A stretch of DNA of 64,000 nt from Lactiplantibacillus plantarum (GCF_014131735.1 NZ_CP039121.1:2418001-2482000); one strand, 5' to 3'. Counted from the first letter of the stretch, positions 53,475 through 63,666 are shown. Numbers and translations: made by a program. The notes: a model not told the origin generated them from the letters alone.

Positions 53475-55031
53475 CTATTCCCATTCAATTGTCGAAGGTG
53501 GCTTACTCGTAACATCGTACACGATGCGGTTAACGTGATCGACTTCATTGACGATCCGCACTGAGATCTTTTGTAAGACATCCCATGGAATACGTGCAAA
53601 GTCGGCGGTCATACCGTCGATTGATGTCACGGCCCGAATACCAACGGTGTAATCGTAGGTCCGGCCGTCACCCATGACACCGACTGACTTGATGCCTGGT
53701 AATACGGTGAAGTATTGCCAGATTTCACGGTCCAAGCCGGCTTTTTTGATTTCATCACGTAAGATAAAGTCACTATCGCGCACGATTTCTAACTTATCTT
53801 CCGTAATCTCACCAATAACCCGAATTCCGAGACCAGGGCCGGGGAATGGTTGACGCCAAACAAGGTCAGACGGCATCCCTAGCTTTTCACCGAGTTCCCG
53901 TGCTTCGTCCTTAAATAACGTCCGTAGCGGTTCAATCAACTTGAACTGCATGTCTTCTGGCAAACCACCAACATTATGATGTGACTTGATTGTTTGGGCC
54001 GTTGAAGTCCCACTTTCAATCACATCGGTGTAGAGGGTCCCCTGTGCGAGGAATTCCATCCCGTTTAACTTCGTGGCTTCTTCATCAAACACTTGGATAA
54101 ATTCGTTACCAATAATCTTACGTTTCCGTTCAGGATCACTGACACCAGCCAACTTGCTTAAGAAGCGGTCCTTAGCATCAACTTTGATGATGTTCAAGCC
54201 GAACTTACCTTCTAGGCTCGCCATAACTTGATCAGCTTCGCCCTTCCGTAACAAACCATGGTCAACGAAAATACTTGTTAATTGCGTGCCAATGGCCTTG
54301 TGCAATAACACACCGACGACACTGGAATCAACCCCACCGGAAAGTCCCAGTAAGACCTTTTTGTCGCCAACTTCAGCGCGGATCTTTTCAATCTGCATAT
54401 CAATGAAATCATCCATTGACCAGTTAGCTTCAGCTTGGCAAACGTCAAATGCAAAGTGCCGTAGAATATCATTACCGTAGTCCGTATTCCGAACTTCAGC
54501 ATGGAATTGAATCCCATATAACTTCCGGTCAACATCTTGAATTGCCGCAATCGGGCAGTTCTTAGAAGTGGCCACCACGTCAAAACCATCAGGTGCTTGA
54601 GTAACCAAGTCACCATGACTCATCCACACTGACTGTTCAGCTGGCGTGTCCTTAAATAGGGTCGCCGAGTCACTCGTCACGTCAATGTTCGCCTTGCCGT
54701 ATTCACGGTTATCAGCTGATTCGACCTTCCCGCCCGCAAGCGTGTAGGTCATCAGTTGCATGCCGTAACAAATCCCCAAGATTGGTAAGCCCAACTTGAA
54801 AATCTCCGGGTCAACCCGAAAGGCGCCATCATCGTAAACACTGTTGGGGCCACCAGAAAAGATAATACCTTTCGGGTGACGGGCCTTGATTTCTTCAGCG
54901 GTGATCGTGTTCGGAAGTAGTTCCGAATAAACGCCGAAATCACGAATGCGCCGGGTAATCAATTGATTATACTGACTACCGAAATCCAATACCAAAATGG
55001 AATCGAAAGACGCGGTATCCGTTTTTGCCAA
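53475..55031 (-). CDS. guaA: GMP synthase (glutamine-hydrolysing)
   Basis: Makes GMP from XMP, glutamine and ATP. The 518-residue protein has a class I glutamine amidotransferase domain (residues 1-200: GICYG with Cys88, IQFHAEV with His177 and Glu179), the N-type ATP pyrophosphatase loop SGGVDSSV (231-238) and the dimerisation domain ending in [14 protein letters not shown] 55031 follows AAAGGAG at 8-base spacing, while the in-frame GTG 55040 overlaps the binding site. Promoter at 55060-55098 and terminator at 53304. No purine riboswitch is visible in the short leader. Confidence 0.97.
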   Translation of the reverse strand: MAKTDTASFDSILVLDFGSQYNQLITRRIRDFGVYSELLPNTITAEEIKARHPKGIIFSGGPNSVYDDGAFRVDPEIFKLGLPILGICYGMQLMTYTLAGGKVESADNREYGKANIDVTSDSATLFKDTPAEQSVWMSHGDLVTQAPDGFDVVATSKNCPIAAIQDVDRKLYGIQFHAEVRNTDYGNDILRHFAFDVCQAEANWSMDDFIDMQIEKIRAEVGDKKVLLGLSGGVDSSVVGVLLHKAIGTQLTSIFVDHGLLRKGEADQVMASLEGKFGLNIIKVDAKDRFLSKLAGVSDPERKRKIIGNEFIQVFDEEATKLNGMEFLAQGTLYTDVIESGTSTAQTIKSHHNVGGLPEDMQFKLIEPLRTLFKDEARELGEKLGMPSDLVWRQPFPGPGLGIRVIGEITEDKLEIVRDSDFILRDEIKKAGLDREIWQYFTVLPGIKSVGVMGDGRTYDYTVGIRAVTSIDGMTADFARIPWDVLQKISVRIVNEVDHVNRIVYDVTSKPPSTIEWE

Positions 55032-55069
55032 GTTGTTCACTCCTTTGGATTAATTAATGCTCAATAGGT

Positions 55070-55098
55070 CTATCATACTGATTTCTAAACGTTCGGTC
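55070..55098 (-). promoter_or_regulatory. Promoter of guaA
   Basis: On the reverse strand TTGACC and TATGAT are 17 bases apart, placed about 40 bases before TTG 55031. CATACTG/CAGTATG arms surround it, so an operator is possible. Confidence 0.65.
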
Positions 55099-55124
55099 AA
55101 CCAGTATGAGAAATTTCTTAGGTG

Positions 55125-56042
55125 CTAATATTTGCGGAAATACACGGCATCAATCACATGATGCGCAACTTTGTGCAAAATTAAATCCGCACGATTACGG
55201 GTTGGCAAGATATAATCATTCAAGTTTTTCAAGTTAACCTCTTCCCAAACACGCTCGGCCATCGCCATCGCGTCCTTCGGATCACCGATCGCCCAAGGAT
55301 AGAAATAATTCGTCGGATCCTGGAAAGCCGTTTTCATCAGGGCCTTGAAGCGTTCTAAGTACCAATCTTCAATTAAATCGGCATCCGCATCCACATACAC
55401 TGAGAAGTCCGTAAAATCACTAATGTAGATCGCCTGATTGCTTGGCAATTGCAACACGTTAATCCCTTCAATAATCAAAATGTCAGGATGCGTGATCACG
55501 TCAAAGCGGTTTGGCACAATATCATAAGTCTGATGAGAGTATACCGGGGCCTTCGCTAACGGCTTTCCGCTCTTCACATCGTTCAAGAATTGGATCAGCC
55601 GCGTCATATCATAGCTTTCCGGAAACCCTTTACGTTCCATCAATTGCATCTTTTTGAGCTCGGCATTCGGGTATAAGAAACCATCCGTCGTAATCAATTG
55701 CGTCCGCCGGTCTGGATATAAATATTTAAATAGAATCTCTAATAACCGTGCTGTGGTGGTCTTGCCAACTGCCACACTTCCAGACACTCCAATAATAAAG
55801 GGTGATTGGCGGTTCTGGCGGTGTAAAAAAACGGACTCCGTTTCCCGCCATGACAAGTAGTGTTCATACTTGGCCTGCAACAAATGCGCAAACGGCATAT
55901 AAATATCACGGACATCGTCGAGACTAATCCGGTCATTAAACGCCTCAATTTCGTGCAAATTGGCTGCGGTCAATGGTACTTGATGCTGATTGTTACGATA
56001 AAATTGCTTCCACTGTTCACGTGAGAAGCGATAATAGTTCAT
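55125..56042 (-). CDS. coaA: Pantothenate kinase, type I
   Basis: First step of coenzyme A synthesis: phosphorylates pantothenate with ATP. About 305 residues, Walker A GVSGSVAVGKTTTARL (85-100), TTDGFLYPNAELKKMQLMERKGFPESYD and YDIVPNRFDVITHPDILIIEGINVLQ are characteristic of the type I enzyme. Two starts are possible: ATG 56042 with GGAAG 5 bases upstream, or ATG 56054. I prefer 56042, with moderate certainty. It stands upstream of guaA on the same strand, with 93 bases between. Confidence 0.95.
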   Translation of the reverse strand: MNYYRFSREQWKQFYRNNQHQVPLTAANLHEIEAFNDRISLDDVRDIYMPFAHLLQAKYEHYLSWRETESVFLHRQNRQSPFIIGVSGSVAVGKTTTARLLEILFKYLYPDRRTQLITTDGFLYPNAELKKMQLMERKGFPESYDMTRLIQFLNDVKSGKPLAKAPVYSHQTYDIVPNRFDVITHPDILIIEGINVLQLPSNQAIYISDFTDFSVYVDADADLIEDWYLERFKALMKTAFQDPTNYFYPWAIGDPKDAMAMAERVWEEVNLKNLNDYILPTRNRADLILHKVAHHVIDAVYFRKY

Positions 56043-56171
56043 CTGATCTTCCATGATTTCTGTCTGCCACCATTACTAAATTAATGGGTTGATTATAACA
56101 TGAAACCCTTATCAAACGCTGATTAAAATTCAAATTAACCGGATTCCTAATTGATAGCCAATAACCATTAA

Positions 56172-56210
56172 TAGCTCGATACTAGTTAACGCTGACCTAG
56201 TACCGAGCTA
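56172..56210 (-). terminator. Hairpin after the FabK-like gene
   Basis: TAGCTCGATACTAG pairs with CTAGTACCGAGCTA (one mismatch) around an 11-base loop; no T run follows, so termination is plausible but not certain. Confidence 0.5.
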
Positions 56211-56222
56211 TGCTACTGTATC

Positions 56223-57152
56223 TTATTCGATTTTCAGTTGTGCCGCGACCTCACGAGCCTGACCAAATAACGTCGTAATAATTTCCTTGACTGGCCGAAT
56301 TGTCGTCATCATCCCCGCCACTTCGCCAGCCATGGGCGTACCATGTTCCATATCGCCATCTTCAACGGCTTTCGCAAATGAACCGTCCGCTAACGCGTGT
56401 AATTCTGCTACCGGCGCGTTAGTTTGCTCCAATTGCAAGTATTGCGCCAACATCGGGTTAACTAGCGCCCGTACCGGATCGCGCTGGCTGCGGCCAGTCA
56501 CGATTGTATCCGTGTCACTGGCAGCCAATACCCGTTGCTTATAACTAGCTGGAACCGGGCACTCCTCAGCTGTCAAAAAGATCGTGCCACACTGCACACC
56601 CTGGGCGCCCAGCGCAAACATCGCCGCAATCGAGCGGCCATCACCGACACCACCAGCACCAATCACCGGAATATCAACAGCGTCCACGACTTGAGGTAAT
56701 AATGCCATCGTTGACGTTTGACCGATATGTCCGCCTGATTCTTGACCTTCAGCAACCACCGCATCCGCACCGGCCGCCACCATCTTATGGGCATGGTGGA
56801 CCGAAGCAATCACTGGAATCACTTTAATACCGGCCGCGTGTAGCGGCGGAATATATGAAGTCGGGTTACCCGCACCAGTCGTCACGACCTTGACCCCCTC
56901 ATCAATGATGACTTGGGCCAGTTCTGGACAGTTCTTCATCTGTAACATTAAATTGACACCAAACGGCTTATCCGTCAGCTTGCGGGTTGCTTGGATCTCT
57001 GCTCGCAACTGTTCGGCAGATAACCCCGCTGAACCTAAAACACCGAGTCCCCCGGCTTCCGAAACCGCCCCGACTAATTCATGGGTCGCAATTCGCATCA
57101 TGGCACCAGAAAAAATGGGATATTGAATACCTAACATTTCAGTGATTGACAT
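56223..57152 (-). CDS. FMN-dependent enoyl-ACP reductase II/nitronate monooxygenase-like protein
   Basis: A 309-residue TIM-barrel flavoprotein. Blocks: QYPIFSGAMMRIATHELVGAVSEAGGLGVLGS, KPFGVNLML, VVTTGAGNP, AVVAEGQESGGHIGQTSTMALL (the His near 140 is the likely base), VIGAGGVGDGRSIAAMFALGAQGVQCGT. It belongs to the NAD(P)H-dependent flavin oxidoreductase family with FabK and nitronate monooxygenase; the two cannot be separated reliably here. As fatty-acid synthesis genes are not around it, the nitronate-type role is also possible. A 9-base inverted repeat at 57173-57201 lies just upstream of its binding site. Confidence 0.88.
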   Translation of the reverse strand: MSITEMLGIQYPIFSGAMMRIATHELVGAVSEAGGLGVLGSAGLSAEQLRAEIQATRKLTDKPFGVNLMLQMKNCPELAQVIIDEGVKVVTTGAGNPTSYIPPLHAAGIKVIPVIASVHHAHKMVAAGADAVVAEGQESGGHIGQTSTMALLPQVVDAVDIPVIGAGGVGDGRSIAAMFALGAQGVQCGTIFLTAEECPVPASYKQRVLAASDTDTIVTGRSQRDPVRALVNPMLAQYLQLEQTNAPVAELHALADGSFAKAVEDGDMEHGTPMAGEVAGMMTTIRPVKEIITTLFGQAREVAAQLKIE

Positions 57153-57172
57153 CGTCGTTTCCTCCTCAGGTC

Positions 57173-57201
57173 ACTAACAACCGTTCTAACTAGTTGTTAG
57201 T
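57173..57201 (-). promoter_or_regulatory. Inverted repeat upstream of the FabK-like gene
   Basis: ACTAACAAC (57173-57181) is the reverse complement of GTTGTTAGT (57193-57201), 11 bases apart. It lies about 20 bases before ATG 57152, between any promoter and the start codon, and suggests a repressor binding site. Confidence 0.5.
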
Positions 57202-57393
57202 ATTTTCACGATATTGTGTGCCTAGTCAGTATTAAGGCCATTGTCTCTCACCGACTACTGCACTTGATGAGTTAATTTTAACGCTTATTCCATCGCTATG
57301 ATAGCGTTTTCTCAGCTATTCCGACACACTTCCCCAACTGTTCCACCACTGATCATCCTGACACACCTTAAGATTTCCTTCACAAGTAAAACT

Positions 57394-57427
57394 AAAAAAA
57401 TACCACTCCAGGTGAATGGAGCGGTAC
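57394..57427 (-). terminator. Terminator of helD
   Basis: TACC-CTCCA/TGGAG-GGTA with one mismatched pair; on the reverse strand seven T follow the stem. It lies past the stop at 57446. Confidence 0.85.
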
Positions 57428-57445
57428 TCACTGTCTTAAACTGAC

Positions 57446-59752
57446 TTAAACTTTTGCTTCATTTAATGTATACAAGGCGTGGTTCACCCGCGCTAGTAAC
57501 GGTGACAAGCTACCCACCGCGACTAACGTTAACTCGTGCATGGCCCGTGAACAGATTGTATATAATAGTTGCCGTTCATCTTCACGTTGGTAATTTTCCT
57601 GATTAGCGTTCCACACGATGACCGCGTCAAACTCCAACCCTTTTGCTAAGAAAGACGGGACTACAATGACACCGGGAGCCAAGCGTTGATTTTCAGTTTG
57701 AATCAACGTAACCTGCTCACCACGAGCTTTCAGGGCCTTCGTGAGCGCCTCGCATTCTGCTAAGGATTTCCCGATAATTGCCGTCGTATCACGTTCAGAA
57801 TCGTTCATCGCTAGCTGATCAACGACTTGATCAACCCCCGCTTCAAAGTTAGGCGTCACAACAACATTTGGCAAGTCGCCCTGACGATCAAAAGCCGTGA
57901 CGGCTTCACCATTGACTAAAATTTCCTTGGTGAAATCAGTAATCTGTTGCGTTGACCGGTACGATTTAGTCAATTGCACGACCCGCGTCTTTTCAGGGTC
58001 AAATAACGTGGCCAATTCATTGATCAGCGAATGGCTGTTTTCCTTGGTAAAAATCGCCTGGTTCAAGTCACCGAGCATTGTGAAGCGAGCTTGGGGGAAG
58101 CTAAACTTCAAGAAAGCTAACTGAAAGGCATTGTAATCTTGAATTTCATCCAAGAAGACAAACCGGATGTCACGCTGCCCGTGCTTTCCGGTCATTAGGT
58201 CATGCAGGTACATGTAAGCTGAGACCGTTGTTAACGAGATATGACGTTCCTTAATCTCGGCTAGTTTCCGTTCAACCGTAGCATCCCAGTCAGCAGCTGA
58301 GATACCGTGATCAGCCAACTTGATGATCTTCGGTACTTCGCGTAAGAAATGCGCGTACTGCATGTTGATGCTCAAGAAACGGTTACGCACGATTTGCGTC
58401 CGGGCTTTTCCTAAGCGTTGCATCACAATTTTACGTGCTAAGAATTTAAACTCTTTATCGCCATTCTTAAATTCCCGCGGCTGATTGCCATATAATTGAT
58501 TGATCTCTTCGCGTGATAAGTCTTGAACCGCTTCTTCGACCCACTTGGAACGCATCTCCGATTCAACCTTGCGATTCAAAATCTTGATTAATTCTTCCTT
58601 AGTTGCTGATAACCGGTTCGCTAAGTGGTAGTTTTCGTTGAAAGAGTAGTAAATCGATTTAATCTTTTCCCGGGAAATAATCACTTCATCGTTCAACGTA
58701 ATGTTACGGAAACGCATGTCCGCTTGTTCCAAATGTCGGCCATACGTGGTAACCGCGTTGAAGAATGCGAGGCTACCTTCCAACTTCGTAATCTTTGCCA
58801 TCTGCGGTGTATTTTCAGTTTCAAACCGCTGCTGTAAAGTTTCAACTTGCATGTGTGGTAACCGGTACGATGCGTATTGGAAATAGGTCATCTGAACCAT
58901 GTTTTGTTCACCCAGTTCGGGCAATACTTGGTTAATATAATCATTAAAGAGTTGATTTGGTGAGAACAAGATGACTTGTCCGGCCGTCAAATTACCCCGG
59001 TAACGATACAACAAGTATGCGACCCGTTGTAAAACGGACGAGGTCTTCCCGGAACCGGCCGCCCCCTGCACAAACAGGAGGTCAGAACTCGTATCCCGAA
59101 TAATGGTATTTTGTTCCTTTTGAATCGTCGTCACGATACTCTTCATCTTCACATCGGACTTTTCATCCAACACTTCTAGTAGCATCGAGTCACCAACGGC
59201 TTCATCAGTATCGTAGACTGTCACGATCTGGCCATTCTCAACCATCAACTGCCGCTTCAACTTCACATTAACGGTCTGCTCACCATCCGGAGTCTGGTAC
59301 GTCACGTGCCCTAACCCACCGTCATAATAAATACTGGAAATAGGCGCTCGCCAGTCGTAGATCAAAAAGTGATCCGGCGTGTCAGAAAATGAACTGAGTC
59401 CGATATAAATCGTCTCAGGCTTAGGCTCACCAGTCTCATGAAAATCGATCCGCGCAAAATAAGCATTCTTTTCCAACTTTTTTAACGTCGATAATTGCTT
59501 AGTCGCGTGCTTCCAACTATTCTGCCGCTCATCCATCATCTGTTGTTGCTGCCGCACGGATAATCCGGTCTCCATCATGCCTTCGTAACTATCCGTTTTA
59601 ATATTGATGTTATTCAGCAAGTCACGTTTAATATCGGCCTGATCTTTTTCCGAGCGCGTAATGGTTTGGCTTTGTTGTTCTTCAGCCACCTTAATTTTCG
59701 CAACCACATGATCTAAGTGTTCCTGTTCTGCAGCTTTAATTGACTTAGCCAT
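57446..59752 (-). CDS. helD: HelD-type helicase (RNA polymerase recycling factor)
   Basis: A 768-residue UvrD/Rep-like ATPase. HelD dislodges stalled RNA polymerase from DNA and releases nucleic acid. An N-terminal coiled coil (about 1-95) matches the arm that enters the secondary channel; Walker A GAAGSGKT lies at 230-237, FLDEIQDY is Walker B, and TKSYRS, APGVIVVPSFLAKGLEFDAVIVWNA and YTICSRAMHELTLV follow as later helicase motifs. GGAGGG supports ATG 59752. It stands alone with its own terminator. Confidence 0.9.
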   Translation of the reverse strand: MAKSIKAAEQEHLDHVVAKIKVAEEQQSQTITRSEKDQADIKRDLLNNINIKTDSYEGMMETGLSVRQQQQMMDERQNSWKHATKQLSTLKKLEKNAYFARIDFHETGEPKPETIYIGLSSFSDTPDHFLIYDWRAPISSIYYDGGLGHVTYQTPDGEQTVNVKLKRQLMVENGQIVTVYDTDEAVGDSMLLEVLDEKSDVKMKSIVTTIQKEQNTIIRDTSSDLLFVQGAAGSGKTSSVLQRVAYLLYRYRGNLTAGQVILFSPNQLFNDYINQVLPELGEQNMVQMTYFQYASYRLPHMQVETLQQRFETENTPQMAKITKLEGSLAFFNAVTTYGRHLEQADMRFRNITLNDEVIISREKIKSIYYSFNENYHLANRLSATKEELIKILNRKVESEMRSKWVEEAVQDLSREEINQLYGNQPREFKNGDKEFKFLARKIVMQRLGKARTQIVRNRFLSINMQYAHFLREVPKIIKLADHGISAADWDATVERKLAEIKERHISLTTVSAYMYLHDLMTGKHGQRDIRFVFLDEIQDYNAFQLAFLKFSFPQARFTMLGDLNQAIFTKENSHSLINELATLFDPEKTRVVQLTKSYRSTQQITDFTKEILVNGEAVTAFDRQGDLPNVVVTPNFEAGVDQVVDQLAMNDSERDTTAIIGKSLAECEALTKALKARGEQVTLIQTENQRLAPGVIVVPSFLAKGLEFDAVIVWNANQENYQREDERQLLYTICSRAMHELTLVAVGSLSPLLARVNHALYTLNEAKV

Positions 59753-59983
59753 TGAACGCCCTCCATTCCTAAATATCGAACAATAATTTTATCACTATCG
59801 GCGGCCCGACTCAATTAATAACCCATGGCAGCCGCCAGTTTTTGATTTTTTATGCAAATTTGTTTGAACATTGGTCTATCAAAGTTACGATTGTGTTAAA
59901 CTGAAAGAAATGTAATCGGTTACATCTGTTTTTCAACCCGCAGACGCTTATAATAAATGCAACTTAAATTGGAGGTGGCGCCG

Positions 59984-60631
59984 TTGGTCAATTTAATAAC
60001 CATTTTAACCCATTTAGAACAAAGTATCGTCCCACTATTAACCACGCTTGGTAGTTGGTCTTACATCTTATTATTCGCCGTTATCTTTCTTGAAACGGGC
60101 ATGGTCGTTTTCCCATTTCTTCCCGGCGAATCATTGATCTTTCTCGCCAGCACGATGGCTGCAACTCACAGCGACGCCCTCAGTATTCAGATTCTGGTGC
60201 CAGTATTCTTTGTGGCTGCTGTAATTGGCGACACTGTCAATTTCGAAATTGGCCGCCACCTGATTCGCTTACCGTGGTTGCAACGCCACCTCCCCCAATC
60301 CAAGCAACAACGCGCACAACAATTTTTTGCTAAGTATGGCGCGAAAGCTGTCATGTTTGGCCGCTTTGTTCCACTCGTGCGGACCTTTGTCCCGCTGAGT
60401 GCCGGGGCCGCTAAAATGCCGCAACCGACCTTCGCTATCTGGAACTTAGTTGGCGTTGGTATCTGGGTCAGTGTCGGCTGTTCACTTGGTTACTTCTTTG
60501 GCTCGATCAGCTTCGTACAGAACCACCTCTCGCTCTGTTTTCTAGGAATTATGGCCGCCGCGCTCATTCCAGCCACAGTGGTTGCGCTGATTAAGACCTG
60601 GCGACAACGGACAACACTCAATCTCAAATAA
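59984..60631 (+). CDS. DedA family membrane protein
   Basis: A 215-residue SNARE-associated (DedA) protein, expected to scramble or translocate lipids such as undecaprenyl phosphate. Characteristic blocks are FLETGMVVFPFLPGESLIFLAS, VAAVIGDTVNFEIGRHL and the arginine-rich FFAKYGAKAVMFGRFVPLVRTFVPLSAG. The start is TTG 59984, 6 bases after GGAGGTGG; the nine codons upstream include that site. A hairpin with T run follows at 60650. Confidence 0.9.
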   Translation: MVNLITILTHLEQSIVPLLTTLGSWSYILLFAVIFLETGMVVFPFLPGESLIFLASTMAATHSDALSIQILVPVFFVAAVIGDTVNFEIGRHLIRLPWLQRHLPQSKQQRAQQFFAKYGAKAVMFGRFVPLVRTFVPLSAGAAKMPQPTFAIWNLVGVGIWVSVGCSLGYFFGSISFVQNHLSLCFLGIMAAALIPATVVALIKTWRQRTTLNLK

Positions 60632-60649
60632 GCGCCACACACAACACGG

Positions 60650-60676
60650 TTGATCTGCAATCGTGTTTTTTTTATT
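60650..60676 (+). terminator. Terminator of the DedA gene
   Basis: AACACGGTTG...CAATCGTGTT stem with one bulge, followed by eight T. The next gene starts about 90 bases later. Confidence 0.7.
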
Positions 60677-60764
60677 GCTTCTCGCTTTGAAAGGCACGTC
60701 TTTCCTTTTCAAAACCACTCAAAAAGTGTATCCTTTCAATGACTTATTCGAGTGGAGGGATTCT

Positions 60765-61718
60765 ATGCAACCAATTCAATTAACTGCCTATCAATCTGAC
60801 TGGCAAAAGCAAGCAATCGAGTATCAAACCTTGTTACGCCAGCAATTACAGGCGAATCTATTAAAAAGTAGTCACGTGGGTAGTACGGCCATGCCCCAAT
60901 TATTAGCGCGTCCAACAATTGACTTGGCGTTGCTTGTTAAAGATCAGGCGGCTGCCGTAGCTACGTTACACGCACGACCGGTCGCTGGAACAACGCATAC
61001 TTACGCAACGCAATTAGCTGCTAACGACATCCACGTGATCATTACAACTGATGAACAGCATTATCAGCAATTGCTCACTTTCCGGGATTATCTCAATGCA
61101 CACCGGACAGACGGCCGCAAGTATACTGCCATTCGCGAAAAAGGTGTGCGCAATGGGCAAGCCGATCTCGCAGCCTACCTACAAACGAAAGCAGCATTCA
61201 TGGCAAGCATCAATGACAAGGCCCAAGACTGGTTAGCCACTAAGGATCAGCATGAACACCACGACCGGACCGTCCGTGCAGAACTCGTCAACATGTGCCT
61301 CATCACCAATCCAGCGACCGGCGATGTCCTGGTTGAAAATAAGATTGACGCGCAGTGGTCGGGGTTAACTTTTCCCGGCGGCCATGTTGATCGCGGTGAA
61401 TCACAAGTAACCGCGATGAAGCGTGAAGTATTAGAAGAAACCGGCTTGCACGTCGATCAATTGAAATTAGTCGGCACCGTAACGTGGGTCGAAAATGCGG
61501 ACGGCGACGTGTCACTTGGCACCTTATACACCACTAGTCACTATCACGGTGATTTGCTAGCCGGCTCATACGAGGGGGCCATTAGTTGGCAACCATTGAG
61601 CCAACTGACGCCTGACAAATTAGCCCCTGGTGTCGACCAAATCCTGAAAGTTTTCACCGATGCACATGCTAGCGAAGCTTTCTGGGGCTTTGATGATGAT
61701 CAGCTCCGTGTGTACTAA
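60765..61718 (+). CDS. GrpB (UPF0157) domain fused to Nudix hydrolase
   Basis: A 317-residue two-domain protein. The first part (about 1-150) is a GrpB/UPF0157 nucleotidyltransferase-like domain with SSHVGSTAMPQLLARPTIDLALLV (36-58) in place of the family's HxGSTxVPGLxxKPxID motif. The second part (170-317) is a Nudix hydrolase: GG at 205-206 starts the Nudix box Gx5Ex7REUxEExGU, with Glu212, Arg220-Glu221, Glu224-Glu225, Gly227. Its end (AFWGFDDDQLRVY) is typical of MutT-like proteins. GTGGAGGGA precedes ATG 60765. Substrate unknown; 21 bases before the antiporter gene. Confidence 0.82.
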   Translation: MQPIQLTAYQSDWQKQAIEYQTLLRQQLQANLLKSSHVGSTAMPQLLARPTIDLALLVKDQAAAVATLHARPVAGTTHTYATQLAANDIHVIITTDEQHYQQLLTFRDYLNAHRTDGRKYTAIREKGVRNGQADLAAYLQTKAAFMASINDKAQDWLATKDQHEHHDRTVRAELVNMCLITNPATGDVLVENKIDAQWSGLTFPGGHVDRGESQVTAMKREVLEETGLHVDQLKLVGTVTWVENADGDVSLGTLYTTSHYHGDLLAGSYEGAISWQPLSQLTPDKLAPGVDQILKVFTDAHASEAFWGFDDDQLRVY

Positions 61719-61739
61719 AACGAATCGAGGTATTTATTC

Positions 61740-63596
61740 ATGGATCAAGTTTCCTTAGTCATTATTTTATTAGCCGCATTATTAATTCCGCTTATCATGG
61801 CTAAATTCAAAATCAACAGTTTGCCAACGGCCGTCATGGAAATCATTGTCGGTATCGTAATTGGCCCCAGCGTGTTTAACTTTGTGAACACCTCTGACCT
61901 TATCTCACAACTCTCAACGATTGGCGTCATCGTCCTGCTGTTCTTAAGTGGACTTGAAATTGACTTTAGCCTATTTAAGAAGCGGCGCACGGCATTAACA
62001 CCTTTAGAACAAAAAAACGCGGTCAACACACCGAAATATTCGCCAGTTCGACTTTCGGTGTACGCCTACAGCACAATTATTGTTCTATCGCTGTTACTCG
62101 CCGCTGCTTTTAAAGTCAGCGGCCTCTTCAGTGATTTCTGGCTTGCCGCGATTTTATTTGGCACGATTTCACTTGGTATTGTAATTGCAGCTTTAAAAGA
62201 ACAGGAATTGCTTAGTAAGGCTTTCGGACAAACGATTCTGCTCATCTCGGTCTTTGGTGAACTTGTACCGATGATGGGACTGACGCTCTATGCATCCGTC
62301 TACGGCAGTAACTCACAAAGTCTCTGGTTACTATTACTCATTTTAGCCGTTGCCGCACTATTACTCTTACGGTTCAAACCATTCTTCCGCTTCTATCAAA
62401 ATATTAACAAATCGACGACACAACTAGATATTCGGTTAGCCTTCTTCTTGATTGTAACGATGGTCACGGTGGCCGAATCCGTCGGTGCTGAAAACATCCT
62501 GGGCGCTTTTGTGGCCGGAATCGTCTTGAAACTCTTGAACCCTAGTGAAACGACCCGCGAACGCTTGGATGCTATTGGTTACGGCTTCTTCATCCCGATT
62601 TTCTTCATTACGACTGGCGTCGATTTGAACTTACGGACCTTATTAACAAGTGGCAAAACCTTACTATTAATTCCACTATTTTTCTTAGCATACATGGTTG
62701 CCAAGATTGGCGGCTACTGGGTCCTAAAGTTACGGTTCAAGCAAGCCAATGCTTTAGCCGGTACCGCGCTGACTGCAACGACAATGACAATGGTATTAGC
62801 CGTTCTTCGAGTTGCCAAGTCAATGAAGACAATTACTAGTGACCAGTCCGGCGCTTTCTTACTCGCAGCGCTACTCACTTGTGTCATCTCACCCCTGATT
62901 TTTAACAAGTTTTATTCAGCTGAAAAAGAAGACCTGGTCAAAACAGCGGTCCACTTTATCGGCGCTAACTTAAGCACCGTACCCGTTGCACAACAGCTAC
63001 GAAAAGGCTGGTACGACGTGTCAATGTACACGAATCATCCTGAGAATTATCAAACCTACCACGCGCAAGTGCCAGTGACCTTAATGGAAAACTTCACAGC
63101 CCAGGACTTACAGGATCACGGCGTCTTTGACACGGATATTTTGGTACTCGGCCATATTGATGCCGAACGTAACTACGAGCTTGCTAAAGCCGCCAAAGCA
63201 TACGGTGTACGGCGGATCATCGTTCGGTTTGAAGACCGCAATGTGCTCAACGAACATGAAGATGAACTCCGAGAGCTAGGCGTCGAAGTCTACAATACAC
63301 CAGAGGCCAACATTACTTTACTGCGCGCCTTAATTGAATCACCGTCAACCTTGCTATTGCTCAATGATACTGAAAACAGCATCTACGAAGTCCGGGTCCT
63401 CAACCATCTCTATACTGATGTTCAAATTAAGAACTTACAGTTTGCTCAGGATATTACCATTAGTCAAGTCATCCGTAATCGGAAACTGATCGCGCCCAAT
63501 GGAAATACGACGATTATGTACGGTGACCGCTTAATCTTTACCGGGAATAAGCAAACGGCCGCTCAGATTCGACAAGCCTTAGCAACTGCTAATTAA
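61740..63596 (+). CDS. CPA2-type cation:proton antiporter with TrkA/RCK domains
   Basis: A 618-residue protein. The first 390 residues form about 12 helices of a CPA2 (Kef-like) antiporter (MEIIVGIVIGPSVF, LLFLSGLEIDFSLFKKR, AENILGAFVAGIVLKLL, FFIPIFFITTGVDLNL). The rest is cytosolic: a TrkA-N-like region (about 400-520; ILVLGHIDAERNYELAKAAKAYG, IIVRFEDRNVLNEH) and a TrkA-C-like region (IRNRKLIAPNGNTTIMYGDRLIFTG). The ion is not predictable: K+ or Na+. Cotranscription with the GrpB-Nudix gene is likely, 21 bases upstream. Confidence 0.88.
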   Translation: MDQVSLVIILLAALLIPLIMAKFKINSLPTAVMEIIVGIVIGPSVFNFVNTSDLISQLSTIGVIVLLFLSGLEIDFSLFKKRRTALTPLEQKNAVNTPKYSPVRLSVYAYSTIIVLSLLLAAAFKVSGLFSDFWLAAILFGTISLGIVIAALKEQELLSKAFGQTILLISVFGELVPMMGLTLYASVYGSNSQSLWLLLLILAVAALLLLRFKPFFRFYQNINKSTTQLDIRLAFFLIVTMVTVAESVGAENILGAFVAGIVLKLLNPSETTRERLDAIGYGFFIPIFFITTGVDLNLRTLLTSGKTLLLIPLFFLAYMVAKIGGYWVLKLRFKQANALAGTALTATTMTMVLAVLRVAKSMKTITSDQSGAFLLAALLTCVISPLIFNKFYSAEKEDLVKTAVHFIGANLSTVPVAQQLRKGWYDVSMYTNHPENYQTYHAQVPVTLMENFTAQDLQDHGVFDTDILVLGHIDAERNYELAKAAKAYGVRRIIVRFEDRNVLNEHEDELRELGVEVYNTPEANITLLRALIESPSTLLLLNDTENSIYEVRVLNHLYTDVQIKNLQFAQDITISQVIRNRKLIAPNGNTTIMYGDRLIFTGNKQTAAQIRQALATAN

Positions 63597-63666
63597 TCGC
63601 AGTGCATTTTATGGTAAACTAAACACATTATGGCTTAGTTTTGAACACCAAGTAGAGGAGTAAATA

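Noticed and set aside
55032..55124. Possible purine riboswitch before guaA
   Set aside because: The interval is only 93 bases and contains a promoter and short inverted repeat; there is no aptamer fold and no space for an expression platform.
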